Positions 1 through 7,600 of a stretch of DNA of 11,764 nt are shown here, in pieces. The position numbers and the translations under genes were made by a program. The DNA comes from Bacillota bacterium (GTDB lineage Bacteria; Bacillota; Clostridia; Acetivibrionales; DSM-1351). The stretch lies in NCBI GenBank assembly GCA_023397905.1, contig JAEWSZ010000080.1, positions 1 to 11,764 on the forward strand, given 5' to 3'. The notes below the pieces were generated by a model. It did not search any database, had not been told where the DNA came from, and saw only the letters and a list, made by a program, of their open reading frames with translations. Position 1 is the stretch's first letter; each line of letters starts with the position of its first letter.

Positions 1-843
1 AGCGGAATTGTAGCTGCCGAAGAGATTTTTGATCTTCTGGACAGCCCGGAACCGGAGCCTAAAACCGGAACAATTGCGGCATGTGATATCCGTCTGGTGA
101 ATTGCGGTTTTGAGTATGAAGAGGACCGGACAGCGCTGAAAGACATATCCTTTGCGCTTCCCGCCGGGAGCTTTGTCTCCGTTGTGGGGGAGTCGGGCTG
201 TGGCAAGAGCACTCTTGCAGGCATATTGTCCGGAACATTGAAGAGTTATACAGGCTCCTTGCTGCTGGGCGGCACCGAACTGTCCTGTGTGAGCGACGAG
301 AGCATCATGAGTCATATCACACTGGTGGAGCATGATTCCCATATTTTCAAGGGGACGGTGGCCGGCAATCTGGCCATGGGATGCCCGGAGGCATCTGAGG
401 AAGCCATGCGGGACGCTCTTCGGAAAGCCGGGCTCTATGAATTTGTCATGGCGGAGGGCGGTCTCGGCATGCAGCTCAGGGAGGGGGGCTCCAATCTTTC
501 GGGCGGCCAGCGCCAGCGTCTGGCCATTGCACGGTCCGTACTGCACGACTCCGATATTTACATTTTTGACGAAGCCACTTCCAATATTGACAGGGAAAGT
601 GAAGAATTACTTATGAAAACGCTGCTGGCGCTCTCTGAAAGCAAAAAGACAGTAATCCTGATCACCCACCGCATGGCGCTTGCCAGTATGTGTCCGAGGA
701 TACTGGTACTAAAGGCGGGTGAATTGGCGGGAACCGGGACGCATGATGAACTGTACAGGGAAAACGCCTATTATGCCGGGTTGTTTGATACCCAGCATGA
801 CCTGGAGCATTTCGCGGAAACAAGGGAGGCCATTTTATGCTGA
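1..843 (+). CDS. ABC exporter half-transporter, C-terminal part (CydD-like partner), 5' truncated
   Basis: The reading frame is open from base 1, so the gene begins upstream of the window and the GTG at 97 is only an internal codon. The visible 280 residues are the end of the linker after the membrane domain (an AAEEIFDLLD segment) and a complete nucleotide-binding domain. Numbered from base 1, it has Walker A GESGCGKST (63-71), a perfect LSGGQ signature (166-170), Walker B ending FDEAT (D190, E191) and the switch histidine in ITHR (H223). The Q-loop is odd: where exporters usually have VPQD it reads VEHD, so the glutamine is a histidine (H111). The stop overlaps the next gene's start by 7 bases, which suggests translational coupling and a heterodimer with that CydC-like protein. 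The family pumps substrates with ATP at the cytoplasmic membrane. The substrate is not visible; heme, porphyrin or thiol export is inferred from context. Confidence 0.9.
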   Translation, partial: SGIVAAEEIFDLLDSPEPEPKTGTIAACDIRLVNCGFEYEEDRTALKDISFALPAGSFVSVVGESGCGKSTLAGILSGTLKSYTGSLLLGGTELSCVSDESIMSHITLVEHDSHIFKGTVAGNLAMGCPEASEEAMRDALRKAGLYEFVMAEGGLGMQLREGGSNLSGGQRQRLAIARSVLHDSDIYIFDEATSNIDRESEELLMKTLLALSESKKTVILITHRMALASMCPRILVLKAGELAGTGTHDELYRENAYYAGLFDTQHDLEHFAETREAILC

Positions 844-2495
844 AAAAAAACCGGATATCCGTTATAATGCAGCTGACCGCATTGATAGGACGGCTGTTGC
901 CGGCGCTTTTATTAAACATAGTACTGGGTGTACTGGGTTATTTAAGCGCCTCATTCCTGCTCATATTTGCCTCCCGGGCCTTGCTGGGATTTACGGGCGT
1001 GCATATTCAGACTTCAGCTTCCACGCTGCTTACGGCCATGTTCCTGTGTGCTGCTTTGAGGGGACTGCTGCGCTATTTTGAACAGCTGGCAGGCCACTAT
1101 ATGGCGTTTAAGCTGCTGGCGGTATTGCGGGACAAGGTGTTCTCCGTCCTGAGAAGGCTGGCGCCTGCGAAGCTGGAGCAAAAGGACAGGGGAGAGATGA
1201 TAGCCGTTATCATGAGCGACATTGAACTCCTGGAGGTTTTCTACGCTCATACTGCGGGGCCTGCGGCTATTGCTCTGATCGCCTCCGTACTGATGACGCT
1301 GTATATCGGCGCACAGAATATAGCTTTAGGCGTTCTTGCAGCCTTGGCCTACATTGCCATAGGGGTGGTGATCCCTCTGCTCAATTCACGCGCAGGACGT
1401 GGGCAGGGCAGAGAATACCGGAAAAATTTCGGCGAGGCCAACAGTTTTTTGATGGAAAGCCTGTACGGCCTGTCAGAAACGCTCCGCTACGGCCGAGGAG
1501 AGGAGCGCAGGAAGGACATGGAATACATAACCGATGAAATGGAAGCAAGTCAGGCCCGTCTGAAACGGTTTGAAGGACTGACGTCGGCTATTGCCGACGC
1601 GACGGTACTGGTTTTCTCCGGAGCGGTGCTGTGTACGGGAATGTGGCTTTTGCAAAGCGGCCGGATGGACTTCCCGCAGGTGATTACGGCGACGGTTGCA
1701 ATGATGAGCTCTTTTGGGCCGGTGGTGGCGCTTTCCAACCTGTCAAACAACCTGCTTCATACTATGGAAGCAGGAGAGCGGGTACTTGACCTGCTCTCCG
1801 AGGAACCGGAAACACCGGAAGTCACAAAAGGCTCCAAAGTAGATTTTTATGGTGCGGATTGCAAGGATGTGGACTTCGCCTATGATGAAGGAAATATTCT
1901 AAAGAATATCAATCTTGGGATTCCTCAAAACGGAATCACCGGTATAAGCGGTAAAAGCGGTTCAGGCAAATCCACGCTTCTGAAGCTCATGATGCGCTTC
2001 TGGGATGTGTCTTCCGGGCATATACGCATATCCGGCGAGGATATCCGGCGGATCAACACCGGAAATCTCCGTTTTATGGAGGGATATGTCACACAGGAGA
2101 CTTTTCTGTTTGAGGGAACGCTTCTTGACAATATCCGCCTGTCAAAGCCTGAGGCGACCCCGGAAGAGGTAATAAAGGCGGCGGAGGACGCAGGGATCCA
2201 CGATTTTATCCGGTCTCTGCCCATGGGTTATGAGACACGGCTTCATGAGCTGGGGGAGGGAATCTCCGCGGGAGAAAGGCAGCGGATCGGACTTGCCCGT
2301 GCTTTTTTGCACGGCGCACCGTTTTTGCTCCTTGATGAACCGACCAGCAATCTGGACGGCTTCAACGAAGCCATTATTCTGAAATCTCTCAGAGAGGCTG
2401 CCGGGGAGAAAAGCATTGTTCTGGTATCACACCGTACATCCACCCTGCGTATTGCGGACTCGGTCTATCAGATGGATGGGGGTAGGATGAGCTGA
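837..2495 (+). CDS. CydC-like ABC transporter, permease-ATPase half-transporter
   Basis: A full 552-aa half-transporter. Residues 1-310 form a six-helix exporter membrane domain, with hydrophobic stretches near 14-46, 62-76, 138-158, 162-182, 252-272 and 282-302. The segment RGLLRYFEQLAGH (75-87), the LAP motif and the conserved MSD before a GPA segment resemble CydC, the subunit of the CydDC exporter of cysteine/glutathione that has also been linked to heme. The ATPase domain has Walker A GKSGSGKST (372-380), Q-loop Q420, Walker B LLLDEPTS (D500, E501) and H-loop H532. Its signature is degenerate: ISAGE (476-480) replaces LSGGQ. A GGGAGG-like ribosome binding site lies at 823-829, inside the end of the upstream gene. 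Together with the altered Q-loop of its partner, this points to an asymmetric heterodimer with one weak ATP site. A role in heme or porphyrin export is contextual inference. Confidence 0.88.
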   Translation: MLKKNRISVIMQLTALIGRLLPALLLNIVLGVLGYLSASFLLIFASRALLGFTGVHIQTSASTLLTAMFLCAALRGLLRYFEQLAGHYMAFKLLAVLRDKVFSVLRRLAPAKLEQKDRGEMIAVIMSDIELLEVFYAHTAGPAAIALIASVLMTLYIGAQNIALGVLAALAYIAIGVVIPLLNSRAGRGQGREYRKNFGEANSFLMESLYGLSETLRYGRGEERRKDMEYITDEMEASQARLKRFEGLTSAIADATVLVFSGAVLCTGMWLLQSGRMDFPQVITATVAMMSSFGPVVALSNLSNNLLHTMEAGERVLDLLSEEPETPEVTKGSKVDFYGADCKDVDFAYDEGNILKNINLGIPQNGITGISGKSGSGKSTLLKLMMRFWDVSSGHIRISGEDIRRINTGNLRFMEGYVTQETFLFEGTLLDNIRLSKPEATPEEVIKAAEDAGIHDFIRSLPMGYETRLHELGEGISAGERQRIGLARAFLHGAPFLLLDEPTSNLDGFNEAIILKSLREAAGEKSIVLVSHRTSTLRIADSVYQMDGGRMS

Positions 2496-2573
2496 AGTCA
2501 ATTATTATCGGCTGAAAGCCTCCTGAATTAAAAAACTTTTTAAACCCAAGCTTTTAAACCTTCGTAATTGACT
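2496..2573 (+). repeat. Palindromic intergenic element, copy 1 (candidate operator or small repeat)
   Basis: Directly after the ABC gene's stop codon, AGTCAATTA (2496-2504) is the exact inverted complement of TAATTGACT (2565-2573). The first 24 bases (2496-2519), which include CGGCTGAAAGC, recur with one mismatch at 4492-4515. In this copy the interior holds a TTAAAAA/TTTTTAA palindrome (2528-2543) and two direct repeats, CTTTTTAAACC (2536-2546) and CTTTTAAACC (2551-2560), spaced 15 bases apart. It fills nearly the whole gap before the regulator gene. It could be an autoregulatory operator, a structured RNA or a tiny mobile repeat. Confidence 0.65.
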
Positions 2574-2592
2574 TTATGGCAGGGGGGTAAAA

Positions 2593-3399
2593 ATGAAGTT
2601 TACGCCAAAGCAATTGCAGTATCTGTTTTACATTGATCTTTATAAAGACAGCAGCAGGCTGACTTCAAATCTGGCAGACCAGCTTGAAGTAGCAAAAGCC
2701 GCCGGGTCCCAGGTGCTTGATTTCCATGAGGCGAAGGGGCTGATACGGCGCTGTGAAGCGGGAGGTATTGTTATTGCGGACCAGGCTGAGAAGGTAATCT
2801 CTGAAATACGGGAAAAGCATAAAATCATTTTCCCGTTCTTTCAAAGGATGCCGGAACTGACTGAGGAGATGGCGGTAAAGTGCGCATTGCAGTATATTTG
2901 CTGGATGCCCCGGGAGAGCGTGGACGGACTTGTGCGGAGCTTAAAGGAAAAAGATGAGCTAAGCCGTATCCGCTGGGATCTGAGTGAAGAAACAGAGGTT
3001 CCCTTTCCCGATGGCAGGTATCAGGTTTCCTTCGATGTATACAAGAAAGACAGCGATGAAATTTCCATGGGCGATAAAGGTTTTATAAAGCCGGCCCAAA
3101 TGGTGGTGATGGCAGGTAAAGGGGCGATCACGCTCCGGTCAAAAGAGATCCGCTATCAAAGCAGGACAGAGGCCCGTTTCCGCGGAAGGTTAACTCATCT
3201 CGGATGTTTGTACGGGGACCGGTTTGTACAGATTAAAGCCAGAGACAACGAGTACACTATTCCCCTCCATTATATCCGGAAGCTGTATAAAGCGCCCGAC
3301 GGAACGCTTTGCGGAACTCTAAGGGTCAGGGTGGAGACCAGCAAGTGTGCGGCAAATATGCCCATAAGCGAAGCTGATATCGTATTTAAATTTATGTAA
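2593..3399 (+). CDS. Putative heme-responsive regulator: DtxR-like winged helix and dimerisation region fused to a NEAT-like domain
   Basis: A 268-aa protein with no signal peptide or membrane segment, so cytoplasmic. Residues 1-65 resemble the DtxR/MntR winged helix, and 66-125 resemble the helical dimerisation region (compare EKHKIIFPFF with MntR RHELLEQFL). Where MntR has its metal-binding ExxEHH stretch, this protein has LQYICW, so only H76 of the usual metal ligands seems kept. Residues 138-268 have the beta pattern of a NEAT domain: DGRYQV, then DEISMGDKGF, then LRVRVETS and a final IVFKF strand. This is close to the NEAT domains of the downstream giant protein (DGLYTV, DELSMSDQF). M159 and M256 fall at the heme-ligand positions. 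Cysteines lie at 54, 97, 103, 205, 240 and 252. The ribosome binding site is AGGGGGGT (2581-2588). The DNA-binding and heme-sensing roles are inference from fold-level similarity judged by eye. Confidence 0.7.
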   Translation: MKFTPKQLQYLFYIDLYKDSSRLTSNLADQLEVAKAAGSQVLDFHEAKGLIRRCEAGGIVIADQAEKVISEIREKHKIIFPFFQRMPELTEEMAVKCALQYICWMPRESVDGLVRSLKEKDELSRIRWDLSEETEVPFPDGRYQVSFDVYKKDSDEISMGDKGFIKPAQMVVMAGKGAITLRSKEIRYQSRTEARFRGRLTHLGCLYGDRFVQIKARDNEYTIPLHYIRKLYKAPDGTLCGTLRVRVETSKCAANMPISEADIVFKFM

Positions 3400-3426
3400 T
3401 TTGCTGAATTTTATGTTTTTATTTTA

Positions 3427-3459
3427 GGACAAGTTAAGCTGCCTTAACCTGTGTTGTCC
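3427..3459. promoter_or_regulatory. Inverted repeat 3' of the regulator gene
   Basis: GGACAA-GTTAAG (3427-3438) pairs with CTTAAC (3443-3448) and TTGTCC (3454-3459), leaving a 4-base loop and a 5-base bulge. No T-run follows, so it is a poor intrinsic terminator. It may be an operator or an mRNA 3'-end structure for the regulator. Confidence 0.45.
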
Positions 3460-3488
3460 AACAGTAAGTTCGAAAAACCCCGGAAACT

Positions 3489-3509
3489 ATATGGACAATA
3501 ATTCCATAT
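3489..3509. promoter_or_regulatory. Palindrome ATATGG-N9-CCATAT upstream of the NEAT promoter
   Basis: ATATGG (3489-3494) and CCATAT (3504-3509) are exact inverted repeats about 50 bases upstream of the -35 hexamer. The spacer repeats a GACAAT string that also occurs at the promoter (3560-3565). Such a site could bind a dimeric regulator; there is no direct proof. Confidence 0.35.
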
Positions 3510-3557
3510 GGCAATTTAAAACGGATTTGCCGAAAAAATGCCAAGATTTTGGGTAGA

Positions 3558-3586
3558 TTGACAATTATTGTAATCTTTGTTATGCT
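3558..3586 (+). promoter_or_regulatory. Sigma-A promoter of the small NEAT-like gene
   Basis: A perfect -35 TTGACA (3558-3563) is followed by 17 bases and then TATGCT (3581-3586) as the -10, matching four of six consensus bases. Transcription would begin near 3593, giving a leader of about 225 nt before the ATG at 3820. Confidence 0.8.
3559..3573. promoter_or_regulatory. Fur-family box overlapping the -35 region
   Basis: TGACAATTATTGTAA matches the Fur 7-1-7 consensus TGATAAT-N-ATTATCA at 12 of 14 positions, and the related PerR box at 11 of 14. It contains the exact palindrome ACAATTATTGT (3561-3571). It overlaps the -35 hexamer and the spacer, so a bound repressor would block RNA polymerase. 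This fits iron-repressed expression of heme uptake genes. Confidence 0.6.
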
Positions 3587-3593
3587 GTAGCCG

Positions 3594-3819
3594 TAAACAA
3601 GTCTCAGGAGTTGAAAGCGGTTATGAAGGTAGCCGGTTTTTTTAATCTATACGGTTAGAGATATCTAACCGGCTTTCGAAACGTATTTCTACTTCCGGAC
3701 TTGGTGCTCCGGGGCGGAAGATGAGCAGGTATCTGCAAACCCATCGGCTTTACAGAATACAAGGACACGGCGGGACCACATGTTCCGCCGGCAACCGCTT
3801 TAAGAAAGGAGTATTCCAA
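3594..3819 (+). ncRNA. Structured 5' leader, candidate riboswitch or attenuator of unknown class
   Basis: The long leader can be closed by a perfect 9-bp stem, AAAGCGGTT (3614-3622) with AACCGCTTT (3793-3801), which ends just before the ribosome binding site. Inside are two mutually exclusive pairings: AGCCGGTT (3631-3638) with AACCGGCT (3667-3674), or the local hairpin CGGTTAGA-GATA-TCTAACCG (3652-3671). Further hairpins are CTTCCG/CGGAAG (3692-3720), GCAG/CTGC inside GATG/CATC (3720-3745), and CGGCGGGA with TTCCGCCG (3768-3790, one G-U pair). A T-run follows the first AGCCGG. The layout resembles a ligand-gated or regulator-controlled leader, but I could not match it to a known riboswitch class. 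Confidence 0.5.
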
Positions 3820-4368
3820 ATGACAAGAACAAAATCCATCAAAAAACTGGCCGCAATGATCGTGTGCGTGGCCATGCTGTTTTCACTTCTGGCAATTGGC
3901 GCCAGCGCACAGACCTTAACAACGGGTACTTATGTAAATGACACTACGGGTACCGATGCTTCGGGCAGCCCCATATACTTCTATGCGGTCAATAATGGAC
4001 AGCCCGGTGCTGCGGCTCCGCACGGCAACAATGTTGTCAACAGTTATGACATTATTGACAATGGAGACGGTACTTTCGGAGCTGTTATCTATTTCCAGAC
4101 AGGGCATGTGCAGCCTTATCCCGGCAGCCCCAATTACACTGTCATCGTAGAGAACTTTGAAACAGGCGGTGATATTGAAAGCCTGTTTGATGTTTCTGAG
4201 CAAACGGCCACTATTAGCGACATCACAGCTGCAATTGTTACCGATCCAGGCAGCGCCGACTATGGCAGAGCCGTTCTTCCGGTGATACTTTCATTTGAAT
4301 ATCCGGAGCTTGGCAGTCATCCCGGAGGACAGAATTTCTTCCTTAAGCTGGATCATTTTGACAGGTAA
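3820..4368 (+). CDS. Small secreted NEAT-like protein, putative hemophore
   Basis: The start is the ATG at 3820: it has AAAGGAG at 3805-3811 with 8-base spacing and begins a clear signal peptide (lysine-rich MTRTKSIKK, hydrophobic 11-27, likely cleavage after the ASA at 28-30). An upstream in-frame ATG at 3721 lies in the RNA leader and would bury the signal. The mature protein of about 152 aa is one beta-rich domain. Its start (GTYVN), middle (HGNNVV, then DNGDGTFGAVIYF) and end (LGSHPGG, then FFLKLD) line up with the giant protein's NEAT domain near residues 1133-1282 (MGNNAL, DGQGTLHLTF, GSMGFG, RIKLD). Both methionines of that domain become histidines here, H68 and H167. There is no SLH, LPXTG or membrane anchor, so it is probably released or loosely bound, like the secreted NEAT hemophores of Bacillus. 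Family assignment rests on by-eye alignment, and heme binding is inferred. Confidence 0.72.
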   Translation: MTRTKSIKKLAAMIVCVAMLFSLLAIGASAQTLTTGTYVNDTTGTDASGSPIYFYAVNNGQPGAAAPHGNNVVNSYDIIDNGDGTFGAVIYFQTGHVQPYPGSPNYTVIVENFETGGDIESLFDVSEQTATISDITAAIVTDPGSADYGRAVLPVILSFEYPELGSHPGGQNFFLKLDHFDR

Positions 4369-4445
4369 CAACCAATTGGAAAATATAATCCCATGAACGG
4401 CATCGCCGCTCCGGATACAGAATAAGGCCGATGGAAAAAGAGGGC

Positions 4446-4467
4446 GGGGCACGGCCGACGTGTCCCC
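4446..4467 (+). terminator. GC-rich hairpin, possible terminator of the small NEAT-like gene
   Basis: GGGGCACG (4446-4453) pairs with CGTG-T-CCCC (4459-4467) around a 5-base loop, with one bulged T. Only a weak TCTTCTT stretch follows, so termination may be partial. It lies about 78 bases after the stop codon. The rest of 4369-4491 shows nothing else I can name. Confidence 0.45.
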
Positions 4468-4491
4468 GGTCTTCTTGCTGTAAACTTGTCA

Positions 4492-4538
4492 AGTCAATTA
4501 CTATCGGCTGAAAGCAGAAGGCTTTCAACTGTAATTGA
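4492..4538 (+). repeat. Palindromic intergenic element, copy 2
   Basis: Bases 4492-4515 repeat the element at 2496-2519 with one mismatch. Here the structure is a compact nested palindrome: TCAATTAC (4494-4501) pairs with GTAATTGA (4531-4538), and inside it TGAAAGC (4509-4515) pairs with GCTTTCA (4521-4527) around a 5-base loop. It stands about 140 bases upstream of the giant gene's start. The sharing of this element between the regulator and the receptor gene suggests common control or a common repeat family. Confidence 0.65.
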
Positions 4539-4677
4539 TTTTGGTAATATCGAGAGCAAAATGTGCTTTTCTTTTCTATATAGGCATGACTTCTTGTTCA
4601 GATCAGAAAAATTCAAGCATTCTTCTATTCAACTATTAAGCGAAATTCAATTTATCGAAAGGAGTAATCAATAAAAC
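4539..4677 (+). promoter_or_regulatory. AT-rich leader of the receptor gene with ribosome binding site
   Basis: The ribosome binding site AAAGGAG is at 4658-4664, 13 bases before the ATG at 4678. This spacing is longer than usual, but no better start exists in frame and the protein opens with a typical signal peptide. I see only weak promoter-like hexamers (for example TTGATT at 4535-4540 with CAAAAT at 4557-4562), so transcription may start here weakly or read through from the small NEAT-like gene. Confidence 0.4.
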
Positions 4678-7600
4678 ATGGTAAAATCAAAAAAAATACT
4701 GAGCCTGTTCCTGGCTGTCATTATGACGGTACTGATGCTGCTTCCGGCTACGGCAATGGCGGCAGAAGGCAATAATGACGGACTGCCGGAGGAGGTCTCA
4801 ATTTCAACCGTATTTAACACTCCGGTTGAGGTGACTTCAGTCAGTGAGGCAGATTCTGCCTATTACATTTCGGCGGGTGTCACCGCCAATTACACGGAGG
4901 ATTCCCTGTCGGCCCAGGATATAACCGCATATGAGGCCGGTTCGGACATGATTCTTTATACCGGCCCGGATTTTGCAGCTCCGGCCGCAGGACCTATAAA
5001 TCTGGCAGTTGGCCCGAATATTACATACGTGAAGGTCGTCTCCCCAGAACCGGAAATTACGGCGTATTACACGCTGACTATATACAGGATGGGCGGATCA
5101 GACGTAACCGGTGTGAAGGTATCCCATTTGGGAGATTTTGTTACAAATGGAGGAACACAGAGTTTCAGCGCCGTAGTAGAGGGTGAGAATAACCCCGGCC
5201 AGGATGTATCCTGGAGCATTGTGGGAGAAGTTGTGACAGGTACCGCCATCAGTGTTGATGGCCTGCTGACCGTTGCGGCCGATGAAACTGCGGATACACT
5301 GACAGTCATGGCGACTTCGGCTGCTGACAGCGGTAAGTACGGCACAGCCGCAGTGGCGGTCATAAATGCCGAGGCTGTAGTGACCGGTGTGAAGGTATCT
5401 CCTTCCTCGGCTTCGGTGACAAAGGGAAAGACATGCAGCTTCAGCGCAGTGGTGGAGGGTGAGGATAACCCCGGCCAGGATGTGGTATGGAGCATTACCG
5501 GGGAAGCTGCCGCGGGTACGTTCATAAGTACAGTAGGATTGCTGACCGTCGCCGCGGATGAAACTGCCGATACACTGACGGTGGTGGCTACCTCTCTGGA
5601 GGACAGCAATAAATCCGGCACAGCCACAGTGACACTTGTGGCTCCGCTGGACAACGGAGTTTACTCCGTTCCTCTGAATTTCTATTCAGGAATGTACGCT
5701 ATTGACAGCAAGAAACTTCTGACCAACGGGACTCCGGCCACCCAATTTGACAAACGTGCTTTGGTGAGGGCTGTAGACGGCGGATATGAGGTGACTTTGC
5801 AGTACAATTCCCACAGCATCTATGACTTTATACAGATAGTGGACCCGGAAAAGCTCAATGATGTAAAAGCAATTTTAAATAATCCGTCCAGCGGGTATGG
5901 CACTTTTAATGATTTTCCGGCAGGAAATTTCAACTGGCCGGCAGGACTGGGAGAACCCAGGACCATCGACCCGGCCGAGACGAGCTTTGTCTCACCGGAT
6001 TTCAACAAATACTACTTGAAGGATGTTGAAATAACCCAGGCCGACGCCGATATAGACACAGGATACATCACCTTCCGGGTGCCGAATTTAACAGATGAGG
6101 TACTCATTAAATCCTATTCCAGGGCAGTATCCGTAAGCAACAATAGTCAGAGTATCAGACTTATCGGACTTATCATGCATTTCGATCCGTCACTGGCACT
6201 GCGGCTGCCGGATAGCCTGACTCTGGAGAAGGGCAGTCATACGCTGGGATATGCGTGGACAAATCAAGCTAAAAACTCTCTTGCCACTGCCGCACAGGTC
6301 GGCCGAATGGACGTAACCGGGACTGTTACCACAATAGGCATATTGCAGGATGCAGTGGCTGTTACCGTTGGCGACAGCGGCAGGCTTACGGCCACATTTA
6401 CACTGAAACCGGACGATCCGGTAGTGAGCGTGGAAAGAGTGGTCTCGCGGGATATGGATCTAAATGCGGGCGCTGCCAAAGTAAAATTATACTGGGTTGA
6501 TGCACATGGCAATACAGCAACTTATGAACCTTTGGACATAAGCAATGGATCCTTTACACTTACATACGAGGATATGGCATTTGGTATTCCATTGCGTATA
6601 AAAACCGCGTCAACGGGCTCTCAATATTATTTCGGCAGCCTCCGGCTTGATCCGGTGCAGGTGACCGAGGGGGTAAAGAGCGACAACGGAGTGAGGCTTG
6701 CCTACAGATCCAGCGCCATGTCGGAGAACAGTATTTTTGCAGCTCCAAGCTACATGGACTACGGGTCTTCGCGAAAGGCGTATCTCTCACAGGACAGATT
6801 TGACAGCTATACCGCTTATGGGGCAGTTATCAAAGGGGTTCCGCACTACCTGTTCTATTCTGTTTCCCTCACCTATGAGAATGAGCCTGTGACACCTCAG
6901 GAACCGGTCACACTGAGCTTTCCAATCCCTGCGGGATGGGATCCTGACAGGGTTACGCTGTACTATTTCGGAAACCTCAACACAAACAACCCCAGCTACA
7001 GCGTTGATTCCCAAAACAGGACCGTGTCCATAACCACCAAGAATGCCAAGGAAATCAATTCGGATTACCTTCTTCTTGAACGGGGACAGCCTGACGACCT
7101 GTCAAAGGTTGCCTCAGAAGACGGCCTGTACCGCACAAAGGTTTTCATAAAGAACGCAAATAAGGACGACGTCTCCATGAGCTCCTTCACCGTTGTGGGC
7201 AATAATGGCTACATAGAGGTGAAAAATGGCCAGAAGACGCTGTATTATGAAGCACAGCCCACTTCCGTGGGAGGTATTCCAGGATGGATGCGCAGGGCCT
7301 TCTATTATGACGGCTCTGAAATGAAAGGCGAGGCCAATTACCTTTCCTATCATGCAAAAGATGACGGAAGCCTTATGCTAAACGATAATTCCGATTATTA
7401 TATGATATATCCGAAAAAGGTTGCCGTCCCGTTGCTGGGGACCGTATCCGGCGGATATTATAAAATCGGGTTCAACATTCCGGTCATGGACGGTCTAGGA
7501 GGCAATGACTCCAGCGACGGTTACCATGTAACCGCGGATGCGCTTCTGATGTTCCAGGGAGTTGAAAGAATCGGAGGAACCAATCCGTTGGCAGCCTACG

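Noticed and set aside
3427..3459. Intrinsic terminator of the regulator gene
   Set aside because: The hairpin is not followed by a T-run on either strand.
3768..3801. Resemblance of CCGGCAACC to the SAM-I riboswitch core
   Set aside because: The other SAM-I conserved blocks are absent and the order of stems does not fit. Cobalamin and c-di-GMP-I core strings are also absent.
3721..3819. Upstream in-frame ATG extending the small NEAT-like protein by 33 residues
   Set aside because: It lacks a ribosome binding site, lies in the structured leader and would place a non-signal sequence before a clear signal peptide. The ATG at 3820 has a good site at 3805-3811.
4486..4674. 62-codon open frame in front of the giant gene
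   Set aside because: It overlaps the palindromic repeat, lacks a ribosome binding site and has no recognisable features.
5067..5654. 195-codon minus-strand open frame of low complexity
   Set aside because: It is the reverse image of the Ig-like tandem repeat, rich in Ser/Thr/Val from repeated codons.
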